Positions 34,046-45,407 of a stretch of DNA of 64,000 bases are shown in pieces. This DNA comes from Tragulus kanchil (taxonomy: Eukaryota; Chordata; Mammalia; Artiodactyla; Tragulidae): assembly GCA_022376925.1 (NCBI GenBank), contig JAIOJX010000002.1:43987501-44051500 (forward strand), read 5' to 3'. A program made the position numbers and the translations under genes. Under the pieces are notes generated by a model. It had not been told where the DNA came from, made no database searches, and saw only the letters and a program-made list of their open reading frames with translations. How positions within the stretch are numbered: position 1 is the stretch's first letter; each line of letters opens with the position of its first letter.

Positions 34046-36245
34046 ATATTACTTTGTCTCACTAATATTGCCACTGTAGTTTAGAAAAACCTTTTTTCCT
34101 AATTCTGTGAGGAGCTCTGCTAGAGCAAATAGCTGCTTTGTGTCTCTTAAGTCTATTAAGCATTTGTATTAATTTAAAATGAGAAAAACTATCCTGGGAA
34201 ATAATCCTAAATTGTTTCCCCAGCTATTTATTGTGCATGTTGATGCAACCAATAATACAAAAGGCAATGAGTATGAGTAGGTTATGATTTCCTAATGTAC
34301 CTCACGCCAATCAGATGATTCTCAGCGCAAGCCATTTATGATCTCCTTCACTTTGTATGCAGGCACTGACAATCAGAAACTAAACATGAAATGCAATGAT
34401 TCATTCAAAGTAGACCTGACGTCCAAACCTTTCCCGAGGTGCTCATCTGCATAATTATGTGTTATTCATTTTTTCTCTCTCTCTGTCACTCCTCACTCTC
34501 TACCATGAAAATGTCATGATAGCGCCTTTGCCATCAGAGCACCTAGAGCCCAAAAATCAGAGCTGGGGGAGAGAGAGAACAAAAATAAAAACACCCTGTT
34601 AGCAGCATTCACACCTTCATGCCATTTCCTGCCAGGCTGGCCTTCCATTTATGTCTGGGTGCCAGTTCTATCAAGCTTCTGTCTTGTATCAATTTTTAGC
34701 CGCATGGATAATTTATTGCATCTAGGATGATAGAAAACCAGCTTTATACATCATTCAGCTTGCAAAAGATGTGTAGCTTCAGTTGCTTAATGGTGTCATT
34801 TTGGCTGAATGCTATTAACAGATTACCCCTGCCTAGGGCAGTGGAGCATGTGCGGCAGAAAGATAACCTTGTGTTCGTAATTTAATATTAACTGTTTTCT
34901 CCATAGTACCTCTTTCCAGTACATTAACAACAAACCAATATGGCCTTGTCCCCTGCGGTCTTATTCTTCAGCAAAAAAAATGGATTACATGATAGCAAGT
35001 TCCTGAAGATTTCCAATGAAGTATTACAAATCACTCAACACTTGCTCTGCAAAAATGAAAAATAAACAGGCTTAGATTCAATCAAATTTAATTCCTCCAA
35101 TTTAGCTTTACCGCACTTCAAAGGGTGCTCTTATTAATGTCTTGGTGAACAAATTTAACAGTCATTTTTTTTCTCTTTCTTATATGAAAGCTCTCAGTTG
35201 TGTTCAACATATACTGAGATCAAGAAACTTGTTTTATTTTACTTTTTTTAAGTGACTACGCTGTCACAGTTTGATATAAAAGTGTAAGCCATTTACAGAA
35301 AACTCTTTATGGAGTTTTTATCCTATTCCATTCCCTGGAGCTAAATTTATATCCTGCATTAGCTATCATAGCACTAGAGTATTAGTCTTCTCCCTTTGCA
35401 AGCAGTTCAGGGCAGTCAGACGCCCTATCACTCTCCACCACTCACATCCACAGGCATTATGAGTTTATCTCATCTTCTGCAGCAAGTGCCAGGCCCAATT
35501 CATTCCTTTAGGCTACTTTACTAATAACCTATTCCTTATCAGGGCCTCTCCACCTCAGCTTGTGATCAAAGACCCAATTAATGGAATGGAGAAAGGTGAA
35601 GCATTCAAATAATGGAGACAGCTGTTTTTCTCTGTTAGAGAAAATCCATTTGTATTGTTATCGCACTCACAAGTTCTGCAGTTCGCATTTAATTCAGTCT
35701 CACTCTATTTCTGCTGATGATAAAAAAAAAAGTCACAATGAACTCTGAAGAGAATGGCAGAAATATCATCGTGTTTCAACTCAGTCTGCGAGTTATCAAC
35801 TTGAAAGTGAAAATACAAGCTGATAAGTGGAGAGAATGTCCAACCAAAGACCATACCCCCCAAAATTATAAGTTTTTTCAAGGAGCGTTTTCTATTCATC
35901 ATTCTGATTTTTTTGTTCCTTTTCTTCCCTCTACTGTATTGCCCAGCCGTCTACCTCAGCAAAGCAGAGGTTGATAATATTTTGAGTTCCACATCAGTTG
36001 AAAAGTAATTAAAGTCAAAAAGTAATCATAATTGGTTGGTGGGGACATTTTTATGAACTTCATGCATTTATGTGCCCAGGACCTGACTTGAGGTTCACTT
36101 TTTCTTCTCTTCTACAAGTCACATCATTTTCCCCTAAACTGGATATTTATACAGTTTGGTTTTTTTCCCTTTAAATATTTTAAGCATTTCCTGTGTCTAG
36201 GGACATGCCTATTTTTCTTAGCTGAGCCTCAACATAAAAAGATTA
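34046..36245. other. Repeat-free region, candidate conserved non-coding DNA
   Basis: 2.2 kb with no LINE, SINE, LTR or duplication that I can see, the longest such stretch in the window. Composition is more balanced, with homeodomain/POU-like sites: TGCATAATTATG at 34449, GGATAATTTATTGCA at 34706, CGTAATTTAATATTAAC at 34877, CAATTAATGG at 35576. Frames at 35705-35974 show no homology. A developmental enhancer is a plausible reading, but conservation cannot be seen from one sequence. Confidence 0.4.
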
Positions 36246-37278
36246 TATCATTCTTAAACACAGAGTATGACCATGACCCATTATTCCTCTGCTAAGAAAT
36301 TTTCCTTATCCGTAAATGCTCTGCCCTTTCTGCCTGATAATGGACCAGAAAAGACCTCTTGCTTTTAGAGTTAATGCTATGCTGCCTATATTTTTCTCAT
36401 AATAAAAGTGGGTCAGTTTTAAAAGCTGGATGAGAAACAAAGTCCTTTGCTCTTACTTTTGTGGAACACATTTCCTTTAAGTTTCTAAATCCAGGATTGT
36501 TTTTGGTTTTGTCAAATAAGAAGAGAAACATGTACGTTATTTTTTCTTCCCTCAGGAGAATTCTCTTGCAAAGCAAGAATGAGAATTACATATTTGAATT
36601 CCTGCCTGAACATATCACTAGCAAAATAAACACATACAAAGCAACAGTATATGTGATGGATAGACAGCAAAATCTTAAAGCACTATTTTCCCAGGCTGAT
36701 AGTACACAGGAGATTTCAGACTGAGCAGGAAAAAAAGCATCATGTATTTTCATGTAAGATGAACATATAAAAGAAGATTTTATGAAATGAAAAAAATGGA
36801 CTGGTAAACAGGTTTGTTTTTTTTTCTTTTTCATCTTTTTCCCCTGATTTCAGTCTTTAGAAACAAAAACATTTAATTTCCTTTTTACTTCTGTATTAGA
36901 ATACAGCAAACATTCTTTTATTTACATGTCATTGATCCTTACATCCTTTTCTCAATGTTGAACCTAAAGCAAATAAGTATGAAATAAAAACAAATCACCT
37001 TTTCATAAGAACTTATAAAATGACAAAAGCAGAACTATCAATAATTTCCCTTAAACGTACTAAAAATATGGAGACACTGCTGGTGTCTCTGTAGTAAAGT
37101 AAAACAAATCATGAAATGTGGCTTTATTCCTTCAGTCACAAAAATAAAGATCTATAAACCCTTTAACTTTTTGTGTATTTTAACTTTATGTAAAAGCACT
37201 AACATAGTCCTATAGCAACTTTTCTTAAATGATTTCATAATTATGAGGAAAAATTCCTTTTTTTAAAAAAATAGAGAG
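36246..37278. other. Unassigned AT-rich sequence
   Basis: No gene or repeat family recognised. The frame at 36461-36724 (87 codons, repeated at 37542-37805) has no recognisable domain and no splice or promoter context; I treat it as chance. Confidence 0.4.
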
Positions 37279-38436
37279 ACTTCATCAGTCAGGATATCCT
37301 GGATTATACTGTGCTAACAATTAACCTCAAAAATCCCACTGGTTTAAAACAGTTCTCATTCTTAAACACAGAGTAAATTTTCCTTAAATTCCGTAAATGC
37401 TCTGCCCTTTCTGCCTGATAATGGACCAGAAAAGACCTCTTGCTTTTAGAGTTAATGCTATGCTGCCTATATTTTTCTCATAATAAAAGTGGGTCAGTTT
37501 TAAAAGCTGGATGAGAAACAAAGTCCTTTGCTCTTACTTTTGTGGAACACATTTCCTTTAAGTTTCTAAATCCAGGATTTTTTTTGGTTTTGTCAAATAA
37601 GAAGAGAAACATGTACGTTATTTTTTCTTCCCTCAGGAGAATTCTCTTGCAAAGCAAGAATGAGAATTACATATTTGAATTCCTGCCTGAACATATCACT
37701 AGCAAAATAAACACATACAAAGCAACAGTATATGTGATGGATAGACAGCAAAATCTTAAAGCACTATTTTCCCAGGCTGATAGTACACAGGAGATTTCAG
37801 ACTGAGCAGGAAAAAAAGCATCATGTATTTTCATGTAAGATGAACATATAAAAGAAGATTTTATGAAATGAAAAAAATGGACTGGTAAACAGGTTTGTTT
37901 TTTTTTTTCATCTTTTCCCTGATTTCAGTCTTTAGAAACAAAAACATTTAATTTCCTTTTTACTTCTGTATTAGAATACAGCAAACATTCTTTTATTTAC
38001 ATGTCATTGATCCTTACATCCTTTTCTCAATGTTGAACCTAAAGCAAATAAGTATGAAATAAAAACAAATCACCTTTTCATAAGAACTTATAAAATGACA
38101 AAAGCAGAACTATCAATAATTTCCCTTAAACGTACTAAAAATATGGAGACACTGCTGGTGTCTCTGTAGTAAAGTAAAACAAATCATGAAATGTGGCTTT
38201 ATTCCTTCAGTCACAAAAATAAAGATCTATAAACCCTTTAACTTTTTGTGTATTTTAACTTTATGTAAAAGCACTAACATAGTCCTATAGCAACTTTTCT
38301 TAAATGATTTCATAATTATGAGGAAAAATTCCTTTTTTTAAAAAAATAGAGAGACTTCATCAGTCAGGATATCCTGGATTATACTGTGCTAACAATTAAC
38401 CTCAAAAAATCCCACTGGTTTAAAACAGTTCTCATT
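36249..38436. repeat. Tandem duplication 12 (offset 1108, then 1081, ending 1076)
   Basis: Copy 1 is 36249-37356 and copy 2 is 37357-~38436. Right after the junction copy 2 lacks 27 bases present at 36268-36309. A T/G change (GGATTGTTTTTGG/GGATTTTTTTTGG) and poly-T length differences occur inside. The rest is identical. Confidence 0.96.
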
Positions 38437-38700
38437 CACACTGTATCCAGAAGGGATCAGCAGAGTATGCTGTCATCACATGTGTTCATGAACACAAAAT
38501 AACAAAGTTTCCTTCATCTTATGGCTCCACCTTTTCAACATAATGCTTCAGAATCTACTAAGGCAGGGATTCAAAGATAAAAAGCATGCTCAACAAGCAT
38601 TGCATACTTTGGCCTAGAAGTGATCTTCCTCACTCCCACCCTAAATCCACTGACTAAAGTAAGTCAGAAGGCCACATCTAACTCCAAGGGCACGTGTTCT
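38355..38700 (+). mobile_element. Old mammalian repeat, family uncertain
   Basis: CAGTCAGGATATCCTGGATT near 38362, then CTGTGCTAACAATTAACCTC and CCACTGGTTTAAAACAG resemble a common ancient mammalian repeat I cannot name with certainty. Its first ~75 bases also appear at 37279-37356, as the end of copy 1 of duplication 12. Confidence 0.4.
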
Positions 38701-39074
38701 CAGAAGATCTAGGAATTTTGGTGAACGCTAATGTCTACCATGGGGACTATTTGCATTTGTTCCAGTGTTTAAGAAAGGGGAGAGTACTTAATATAATGAA
38801 TATTCTGTGTACAATCCCATGTTATCAAAGATGCTATAATAATACGAGGTATGGGAACATATTCCAAGTCTGCTTTGTTTTATAAGATAGATATTATATA
38901 TATTATGTATAAGAAACAAGATCCTGCCTGAAATATAACTTAGTTTGTAATATAGAAAAAGTCTTTATGCTAGAGTTATACCTTATTCTGCAATATATTT
39001 TTGAGGGCATATATGCAAAATATTCTGATTCAGATCTGGTGATTTTACTGAATCTCTGATGTAGATTACATTTT
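38701..39074. other. Unassigned AT-rich sequence
   Basis: No element recognised. The frame 38694-38885 shows no homology. Confidence 0.4.
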
Positions 39075-39290
39075 TTTCTTGAACAACATGAGTTTGAACA
39101 AGTTATTCACTTATATGCAGGTATTTTTTTCAATAAATATAGTACTACCTGATCTGTGATAGATATTGAAGCCCAGATAAGAACTGAGGACTCAGGGGGC
39201 AAAGTATGAGGTTTGAGCATCCACAGATTTCATTATTTCTGGTGCATATGGAACAAACCCTTCAGAGATACCAAGGGAAGATTTTATATC
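39075..39290 (+). mobile_element. Tigger-like (TcMar) DNA transposon fragment (copy 1)
   Basis: TTGAACAACATGAGTTTGAA at 39079, then CACTTATATGCAGGTATTTT and AATAAATATAGTACTACCTG follow a Tigger-type non-autonomous element. Family placement is from memory of the pattern. Duplicate at 40204-40419. Confidence 0.6.
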
Positions 39291-39642
39291 ATCTTGATGA
39301 ATAGTATCCAAGACACTGTATTCTTATATAGAATATTTAAATCTGTATTATTTTCTTTCCTCCCTTCTCCCATTTGTTAATTTACCATTTGTTCATATTT
39401 ATCTCATAAATATAATTGATAATCAAACACATTAACTTTTCATATCCGAGGATCAGAAAGTAGACAGGTTCTTAGTCCCTAAGAAACCCAGTTTAGTGAA
39501 GGAGGCAGAATATACAGACTGTATATAGTCAGAAAATACAGCTCCACCATATGAGAAGAAAGGAAAGGAGCCATTATTTTTTTTTAATGACCTACTACAA
39601 CTAATAGCTAAAATTTGCAAACATTTACTATCAGGCACTTTA
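39291..39642. other. Unassigned AT-rich sequence
   Basis: No recognised element; repeated at 40420-40771. Confidence 0.4.
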
Positions 39643-40110
39643 TGTTGTTGGTTATTCGTTGTCATGTCCAACTCTGCAACCCCATGGATGGTAGTCTGTC
39701 AGGGTCCTCCGTCCATGGGGTTCACCAGGCAAGAATACTTGGGTGGCTTGTCATGTCCTTCTCCAGGACATCTTCCCATTTGTTTTTGTTGTTCAGCTGT
39801 TTAGTTGTGTCCAATTCTTTGTGACCATAATGGACTCCAGCACGCCAGACTTCCCTGTCCTTCACCATCTCCGAGAGTTTGCTCAAACTCATGATCATTA
39901 AGCCAATGATGTTATCCAACCATCTCATCATCTGTCACCCCCTTCTCCTACCCTCCATCTCTCCCAAAATCAGGGTCTTTTCCAAAGAGTCAGCTTTTAC
40001 ATCAGGTGGCAAGTATTGGAGGTTCAGCAGCAGTCCTTCCAATGATTATTTAGGGTTGATTTTCTTTAAGATCAACTGGTTTAGCAAGAGTCTCAACGGC
40101 TCTACTTATA
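39643..40110 (-). mobile_element. BovB fragment, antisense (copy 1, damaged end)
   Basis: Antisense BovB/Bov-tA tail (ACTCTGCAACCCCATGGATG at 39670, CAGGCAAGAATACTTGG) followed by a second BovB tail start (GTGTCCAATTCTTTGTGACC near 39807) and BovB body (CATCTCATCATCTGTCACCC). Two tails in a row suggest a SINE next to a LINE. Near its end it reads CATCAGGTGGCAAGTATTGG, with bases lost relative to copy 2. Confidence 0.85.
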
Positions 40111-40203
40111 TGCAATATATTATTCTGTTTTTTGGGCATATATTCAAAATATTCTGATTCGGATCTGGTGATTTTACTGAATCTATGATGTAGATTACAT
40201 TTT

Positions 40204-40419
40204 TTTCTTGAACAACATGAGTTTGAACAAGTTATTCACTTATATGCAGGTATTTTTTTCAATAAATATAGTACTACCTGATCTGTGATAGATATTGAAG
40301 CCCAGATAAGAACTGAGGACTCAGGGGGCAAAGTATGAGGTTTGAGCATCCACAGATTTCATTATTTCTGGTGCATATGGAACAAACCCTTCAGAGATAC
40401 CAAGGGAAGATTTTATATC
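40204..40419 (+). mobile_element. Tigger-like fragment (copy 2)
   Basis: Duplicate of 39075-39290 at offset 1129. Confidence 0.6.
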
Positions 40420-40771
40420 ATCTTGATGAATAGTATCCAAGACACTGTATTCTTATATAGAATATTTAAATCTGTATTATTTTCTTTCCTCCCTTCTCCC
40501 ATTTGTTAATTTACCATTTGTTCATATTTATCTCATAAATATAATTGATAATCAAACACATTAACTTTTCATATCCGAGGATCAGAAAGTAGACAGGTTC
40601 TTAGTCCCTAAGAAACCCAGTTTAGTGAAGGAGGCAGAATATACAGACTGTATATAGTCAGAAAATACAGCTCCACCATATGAGAAGAAAGGAAAGGAGC
40701 CATTATTTTTTTTTAATGACCTACTACAACTAATAGCTAAAATTTGCAAACATTTACTATCAGGCACTTTA

Positions 40772-41400
40772 TGTTGTTGGTTATTCGTTGTCATGTCCAA
40801 CTCTGCAACCCCATGGATGGTAGTCTGTCAGGGTCCTCCGTCCATGGGGTTCACCAGGCAAGAATACTTGGGTGGCTTGTCATGTCCTTCTCCAGGACAT
40901 CTTCCCATTTGTTTTTGTTGTTCAGCTGTTTAGTTGTGTCCAATTCTTTGTGACCATAATGGACTCCAGCACGCCAGACTTCCCTGTCCTTCACCATCTC
41001 CGAGAGTTTGCTCAAACTCATGATCATTAAGCCAATGATGTTATCCAACCATCTCATCATCTGTCACCCCCTTCTCCTACCCTCCATCTCTCCCAAAATC
41101 AGGGTCTTTTCCAAAGAGTCAGCTTTTTACATCAGGTGGCCGAAGTATTGGAGGTTCAGCAGCAGTCCTTCCAATGATTATTTAGGGTTGATTTTCTTTA
41201 AGATCAACTGGTTTGATCTCCTTGTTGTCCAAGGGAGTCTCAACGGTTTTCTCTACCACATTCAAAATCATCAGTTCTTCAGCATTCTGCCTTCCTTATA
41301 GTCCAGCTCTCACATCTGTACATGACTACTGGAAAAACCGTAGCTTTCACTGTAGACATCTTTGTTGCCAAAGTGATGTCCCTGGTTTTTAATATGCTGT
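40772..41400 (-). mobile_element. BovB fragment, antisense (copy 2, continuing)
   Basis: Repeats 39643-40110 with an intact version of the damaged part (CATCAGGTGGCCGAAGTATT). It continues through GACTACTGGAAAAACCGTAG and CCAAAGTGATGTCCCTGG to about 41400. Confidence 0.88.
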
Positions 41401-41475
41401 TGAGACCCGGAATCAAACCTGTGTCATCTGCATTGGTAGGCAGATTCTTTACCACTGAATCTCCTGGGAAACACA
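41401..41475 (-). mobile_element. Bov-tA SINE head fragment, antisense
   Basis: TGTCATCTGCATTGGTAGGC and TTTACCACTGAATCTCCTGG are the reverse complement of a Bov-tA tRNA-like head, joined directly to the BovB fragment. Possibly a SINE/LINE junction at the same insertion. Confidence 0.7.
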
Positions 41476-42274
41476 TTACCTTGTGTTTCTCACTTTATTT
41501 TCATTAAATGTGGATAGCAACTTGATTACTGAGAAAATATGCATAGCAACTTCTTCTACTTTAGTTCTATTTGTTGTTCTTGTTTCTCTGAATTTCTCTA
41601 CATCAAGATTTTCTCACTGTCAGCACCACTGCTCTCAGAGCTTTCCTTCAGTTCTTGTCTTCCTTTGACTTTCTAAATATCTTCAATTTTCTCACTTCTT
41701 CAGTATTCTGCTCTAGGATCTACTTTCCTCAGTACCATTATGAGCTCTGATCTCTAAAGCTTATTATAATTTTGCTATTTATTACACATAAATGTCTTTA
41801 TGTGCTCACCAGACTTTATAATAATTTTGGTTGTCTGGGAAGTCAAATGTCCTTTGTCTCTTATTCACACCAAAGCATAACACTCAATCATGGTCTCATG
41901 GTCAAATTGCATATTGTGCCTCAGGTTGTCTACTCTGCACTTGAGTATATGAAATCGTGTGTGCTACATCAGCCCTTATCATCTTCCTCAAAATTGTATT
42001 CTTCCCTTAAAATTCTTATTTTTGCTAATGCTATATCCAAGGCATTAAACTTCTGACAAACTTCTTTACCTCCAAGTCTATTACCAAGCACTTTGAGGTT
42101 ATTTCTATAAAATACATCCTTGACTTTTCTTCCCTTCTGTCCAGACTTTGTTGCTTAACTTCTATACTCCTATAAGAACATGTTAGCAATATGTAAACTG
42201 GGTTTTTTTTTCAAGGTTTAAAAAAGAGACTTTTTAAAATTTTTAAAAATATATTGTTCCCTATTCAACAATTG
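41476..42274. other. Unassigned sequence
   Basis: No gene or named repeat. The frame 41772-42056 (94 codons, duplicated at 42814-43098) lacks recognisable motifs. Confidence 0.4.
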
Positions 42275-43730
42275 CAATAGTTCATTTTATGTGTCAACTA
42301 GACTGAGCCACAGGATGTCCAGATATCTGGTTAAATGTAATAACTGAGTGCATCTGTGAGAACATTCCTGGAAAAGATAAGCATTTGAATCAGTAAGCTG
42401 AACAAGGCAGATAGTTCCCCCCAGTGTGGCAGGCAACATCTGATCTATGGTGAGCCTGAAAAGAACAAAAAGACTGACGAAGGTTAAATCGACTCTCCTT
42501 CTGCCTGACTTTGAGCTGAGACATTGGCCTGCTACTAACCTTGGACTAAAACTTGTACCATCAGCACTTTTGGTTCTCAGGCTCTTGAAATTAGACTAGA
42601 ATTTACACCACCAGTTATCCTGGGTCTCTAGTTTTCAGAGAGCAGATTATTGGACTTCTTAGCCTCTATAATAACATAAGTCAATTCCTTCAGTTCTTGT
42701 CTTCCTTTGACTTTCTAAATATCTTCAATTTTCTCACTTCTTCAGTATTCTGCTCTAGGATCTACTTTCCTCAGTACCATTATGAGCTCTGATCTCTAAA
42801 GCTTATTATAATTTTGCTATTTATTACACATAAATGTCTTTATGTGCTCACCAGACTTTATAATAATTTTGGTTGTCTGGGAAGTCAAATGTCCTTTGTC
42901 TCTTATTCACACCAAAGCATAACACTCAATCATGGTCTCATGGTCAAATTGCATATTGTGCCTCAGGTTGTCTACTCTGCACTTGAGTATATGAAATCGT
43001 GTGTGCTACATCAGCCCTTATCATCTTCCTCAAAATTGTATTCTTCCCTTAAAATTCTTATTTTTGCTAATGCTATATCCAAGGCATTAAACTTCTGACA
43101 AACTTCTTTACCTCCAAGTCTATTACCAAGCACTTTGAGGTTATTTCTATAAAATACATCCTTGACTTTTCTTCCCTTCTGTCCAGACTTTGTTGCTTAA
43201 CTTCTATACTCCTATAAGAACATGTTAGCAATATGTAAACTGGGTTTTTTTTTCAAGGTTTAAAAAAGAGACTTTTTAAAATTTTTAAAAATATATTGTT
43301 CCCTATTCAACAATTGCAATAGTTCATTTTATGTGTCAACTAGACTGAGCCACAGGATGTCCAGATATCTGGTTAAATGTAATAACTGAGTGCATCTGTG
43401 AGAACATTCCTGGAAAAGATAAGCATTTGAATCAGTAAGCTGAACAAGGCAGATAGTTCCCCCCAGTGTGGCAGGCAACATCTGATCTATGGTGAGCCTG
43501 AAAAGAACAAAAAGACTGACGAAGGTTAAATCGACTCTCCTTCTGCCTGACTTTGAGCTGAGACATTGGCCTGCTACTAACCTTGGACTAAAACTTGTAC
43601 CATCAGCACTTTTGGTTCTCAGGCTCTTGAAATTAGACTAGAATTTACACCACCAGTTATCCTGGGTCTCTAGTTTTCAGAGAGCAGATTATTGGACTTC
43701 TTAGCCTCTATAATAACATAAGTCAATTCC
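41643..43730. repeat. Tandem duplication 14 (offset 1042)
   Basis: Copy 1 is 41643-42684 and copy 2 is 42685-~43730. This is the shortest unit. No internal difference seen. The junction falls in TTCCTTCAGTTC, where a 6-base match (TTCCTT) joins the two ends. Confidence 0.97.
42275..42684 (+). mobile_element. Old LTR-like interspersed repeat (copy 1)
   Basis: ATGTGTCAACTAGACTGAGC at 42291, GATAAGCATTTGAATCAGTA near 42377, GGACTTCTTAGCCTCTATAA near 42652. I know the pattern as a common ancient mammalian repeat but cannot name the family surely. Cut by the duplication junction. Confidence 0.55.
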
Positions 43731-43857
43731 TTACAGTAAATCTCATTGTTTTATTTATATACATATAATATAATAGATATAGTTGATATAGATATATGTT
43801 AACAGATACAGATAGGTTTTGTTTCTCTAGCTAACCCTTATGAATGCAATTCTCATT
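43317..43857 (+). mobile_element. Old LTR-like interspersed repeat (copy 2, complete)
   Basis: Repeats 42275-42684, then reads through a TA/GATA-rich stretch to GTTTTGTTTCTCTAGCTAAC, the expected end of this repeat. Part of it recurs at 44601-44994. Confidence 0.55.
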
Positions 43858-43888
43858 ATCAACAGTTAAGATCAAAGACTGTGGCCAG

Positions 43889-44147
43889 TGCTTCCCTGGT
43901 GGTCCAGTGGGTAAAGAGTTCACCTTGCAGTACAAGGGTCACCAATTCAATCCCTGGCCTGGGAAGATCCCACATGCCAGGAATAGCTAGGCTGGTGTGT
44001 CCAATAATGAGCCAGTGCTCTGGAGTGCATGCACCCAGAGTCAGTGCCCTGCAATGAGAGAGGCCACTGCAATGGGAGGCCCACACACGCCAAAGAATAA
44101 AGATGGATGAAAAATAAAAAATGATGACTTAGAGGCAGGAAAAAAAA
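43889..44147 (+). mobile_element. CHR-type SINE, window-specific body (copy 1)
   Basis: Head GCTTCCCTGGTGGTCCAGTG, body GGTGTGTCCAATAATGAGCC and TCTGGAGTGCATGCACCC, end AAAGATGGATGAAAAATAA. Flanked by AAAGACTGTGGCCAG (43874-43888) and AAAGACTATGTCCAG (44148-44162), a 15-bp target-site duplication with two changes. Same subfamily as 25752, 53132 and 60321. The minus-strand frame 43859-44086 is antisense to it. Confidence 0.92.
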
Positions 44148-44162
44148 AAAGACTATGTCCAG

Positions 44163-44270
44163 ATTTTAAGGCATTTCACAATCTGATACCTCCAGGGCTC
44201 CCTCCATTCTCTTCCTCCTACTTTACAACCTCCAAAGTTTATAATACACAAGTCCTCTGCTCCATTTGAG
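44163..44270 (+). mobile_element. Possible L2 fragment, sense (copy 1)
   Basis: TTTCACAATCTGATACCTCC and CATTCTCTTCCTCCTACTTT resemble the L2 coding strand. Weak match; duplicated at 45300-45407. Confidence 0.4.
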
Positions 44271-45025
44271 TTCTCAGGTTGATATTGAAATAAGTCCTTG
44301 CTTATTTCAGTCTACGAGTTACTGCTCATAAGGTTTGATGGATCAAAAAATGCTACCTAGTCTAAAATATAACTGAAATTCAATTTTTGTTTTTTCTTTT
44401 TTCAAAAAAATCCTCTCTATGCTTTGAATTTCTTCTGTACTGCATGTAGACTGTACTACTCATAGTGGTCCAAGCAGCACATTGGTGGTGCTTTGTTATT
44501 TAGCTCCTCATTCTTCTTTTATTTCCATGAAAATGTCTCATCTTTTCTAGTGATCTATGTTTCAAGTAAACTTTGAGCTATTGCCTATTTCTTTTCTTTT
44601 CAGTGTGGCAGGCAACATCTGATCTATGGTGAGCCTGAAAAGAACAAAAAGACTGACGAAGGTTAAATCGACTCTCCTTCTGCCTGACTTTGAGCTGAGA
44701 CATTGGCCTGCTACTAACCTTGGACTAAAACTTGTACCATCAGCACTTTTGGTTCTCAGGCTCTTGAAATTAGACTAGAATTTACACCACCAGTTATCCT
44801 GGGTCTCTAGTTTTCAGAGAGCAGATTATTGGACTTCTTAGCCTCTATAATAACATAAGTCAATTCCTTACAGTAAATCTCATTGTTTTATTTATATACA
44901 TATAATATAATAGATATAGTTGATATAGATATATGTTAACAGATACAGATAGGTTTTGTTTCTCTAGCTAACCCTTATGAATGCAATTCTCATTATCAAC
45001 AGTTAAGATCAAAGACTGTGGCCAG

Positions 45026-45284
45026 TGCTTCCCTGGTGGTCCAGTGGGTAAAGAGTTCACCTTGCAGTACAAGGGTCACCAATTCAATCCCTGGCCTGGG
45101 AAGATCCCACATGCCAGGAATAGCTAGGCTGGTGTGTCCAATAATGAGCCAGTGCTCTGGAGTGCATGCACCCAGAGTCAGTGCCCTGCAATGAGAGAGG
45201 CCACTGCAATGGGAGGCCCACACACGCCAAAGAATAAAGATGGATGAAAAATAAAAAATGATGACTTAGAGGCAGGAAAAAAAA
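45026..45284 (+). mobile_element. CHR-type SINE (copy 2)
   Basis: Duplicate of 43889-44147 at offset 1137, including the flanking direct repeats. Confidence 0.92.
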
Positions 45285-45407
45285 AAAGACTATGTCCAGA
45301 TTTTAAGGCATTTCACAATCTGATACCTCCAGGGCTCCCTCCATTCTCTTCCTCCTACTTTACAACCTCCAAAGTTTATAATACACAAGTCCTCTGCTCC
45401 ATTTGAG

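Larger units (their letters stand above)
38988..41240. repeat. Tandem duplication 13 (offset about 1123-1129)
   Basis: Copy 1 is ~38988-40110 and copy 2 is ~40111-41240. Both edges are noisy. The last ~110 bases of copy 1 lack pieces of BovB found in copy 2, for example the ~20 bases between TGGTTT and AGAGTC. The first ~90 bases of copy 2 carry three substitutions and an insertion relative to copy 1. Confidence 0.96.

Noticed and set aside
35705..35974. Frames on both strands in the repeat-free island as coding exons
   Set aside because: No domain, no codon bias, and opposite strands overlap; non-coding function is more plausible.
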